Origin: Bacteroidota bacterium
GTDB lineage: Bacteria; Zhuqueibacterota; JdFR-76; DREG01
Direction: 5' to 3'
Assembly: GCA_030624545.1 (NCBI GenBank)
Contig: JAUXJX010000116.1
Span: forward strand, 1-6,584
Length of the DNA: 6,584 nt
In this document: positions 6,413 through 6,584 of the stretch, piece after piece
Position numbering within the stretch: position 1 is the stretch's first letter
How the letters are laid out: every line of letters starts with the position of its first letter
Notes under the pieces: generated by a model
Told to the model about the DNA's origin: nothing
Seen by the model: only the letters and a program-made list of their open reading frames with translations
Database searches by the model: none
Translations under genes and position numbers: made by a program

Positions 6413-6578
6413 ATGAAACCACAGGGAACACGGAGCACTTCTCTGGGCACTCAAAAAGAATTTCCTTTAAAAGATATTACCTGTCGGATTATTAAGGGCA
6501 ATCGGCAAAAAAGTGGGGTTGCTGATGAATTTCAATGTGGAACGGCTAAAGGACGGTATAAAAAGGTTCATCATTTGA
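6413..6578 (+). pseudogene. GxxExxY-family gene with its middle deleted
   Basis: A remnant of a GxxExxY protein (PDDEXK-like fold; small proteins usually of about 120-130 residues, function unsettled). ATG 6413 has a Shine-Dalgarno-like AGGA at 6402-6405. Frame 1 gives MKPQGTRSTSLGTQ, then KEFPLKDITCRII (to about 6493), the typical family N-terminus just before the I-G-A-A-I-E-V-H segment. From 6492 the next frame gives LRAIGKKVGLLM and NFNVERLKDGIKRFII, then TGA at 6576-6578, which is the typical family C-terminus. The central 65-75 codons, including the GxxExxY motif and the nuclease-like core, are absent, and the two ends meet out of frame near ATTATT at 6488-6493. Read from its ATG, the frame stays open past the window end as a nonsense fusion. 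The N-terminal DNA (ACCACAGGGAACACGGAG) has the repeat-like wording often seen at the start of such genes. Confidence 0.7.
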
Positions 6579-6584
6579 GAGAGC

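Noticed and set aside
6272..6454. 60-codon minus-strand frame after mutY, and the AGGGTAGTGTCGAAAG sequence within it as a possible insertion-sequence end
   Set aside because: The frame overlaps the GxxExxY remnant antisense and has no Shine-Dalgarno. The short sequence resembles some transposon ends, but no partner repeat or transposase is present.

Overview
The window holds four intact protein genes: an OmpR/PhoB-type transcription factor, a rhomboid protease, a large secreted M23-type metallopeptidase, and the DNA-repair glycosylase MutY. It also holds two decayed remnants that I attribute to GxxExxY-type (PDDEXK-like) genes. Base composition is mid-GC with AT-rich intergenic stretches. 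The M23 protein style (secreted, HSGID motif, an insertion inside the peptidase domain, Ig-like C-terminal domains) resembles proteins from uncultivated FCB-like bacteria such as the KSB1/Calditrichota kind. That placement is an impression from protein style, not a demonstrated assignment.

Layout. Positions 1-751 carry no convincing gene; they contain two GC-rich hairpins, a pair of mutually exclusive hairpins, and the 5' region of the regulator gene. Positions 752-1432 (+) encode the response-regulator-like protein, whose receiver domain has lost the usual phosphorylation residues while its winged-helix DNA-binding domain looks intact. A strong intrinsic terminator follows at 1462-1491. On the minus strand, the M23 gene (4637 to 2208, TTG start with a good Shine-Dalgarno) and the rhomboid gene (2211 to 1516) overlap by the 4-base ATGA and form a two-gene operon converging on the regulator gene. 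The 477-base gap 4638-5114 contains a 195-base element bounded by imperfect inverted repeats, with a degraded coding remnant inside. mutY (about 5136-6209, +) follows. After a 203-base gap with nothing clear, a GxxExxY gene with its middle deleted lies at 6413-6578.

Functional reading. The M23/rhomboid operon is an envelope module: a periplasmic or secreted peptidoglycan-type peptidase with beta-sandwich domains, co-translated with an intramembrane serine protease. MutY removes adenine opposite 8-oxoguanine; here its C-terminal domain keeps a complete Nudix box, so a second, nucleotide-hydrolysing activity is possible. The regulator has no histidine kinase beside it in the window and probably works without phosphorylation. 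The most unusual features are the fully degenerate receiver, the intact Nudix box of MutY, and the pair of GxxExxY-like fossils flanking mutY, both in the same orientation and both linked to short-repeat sequences.
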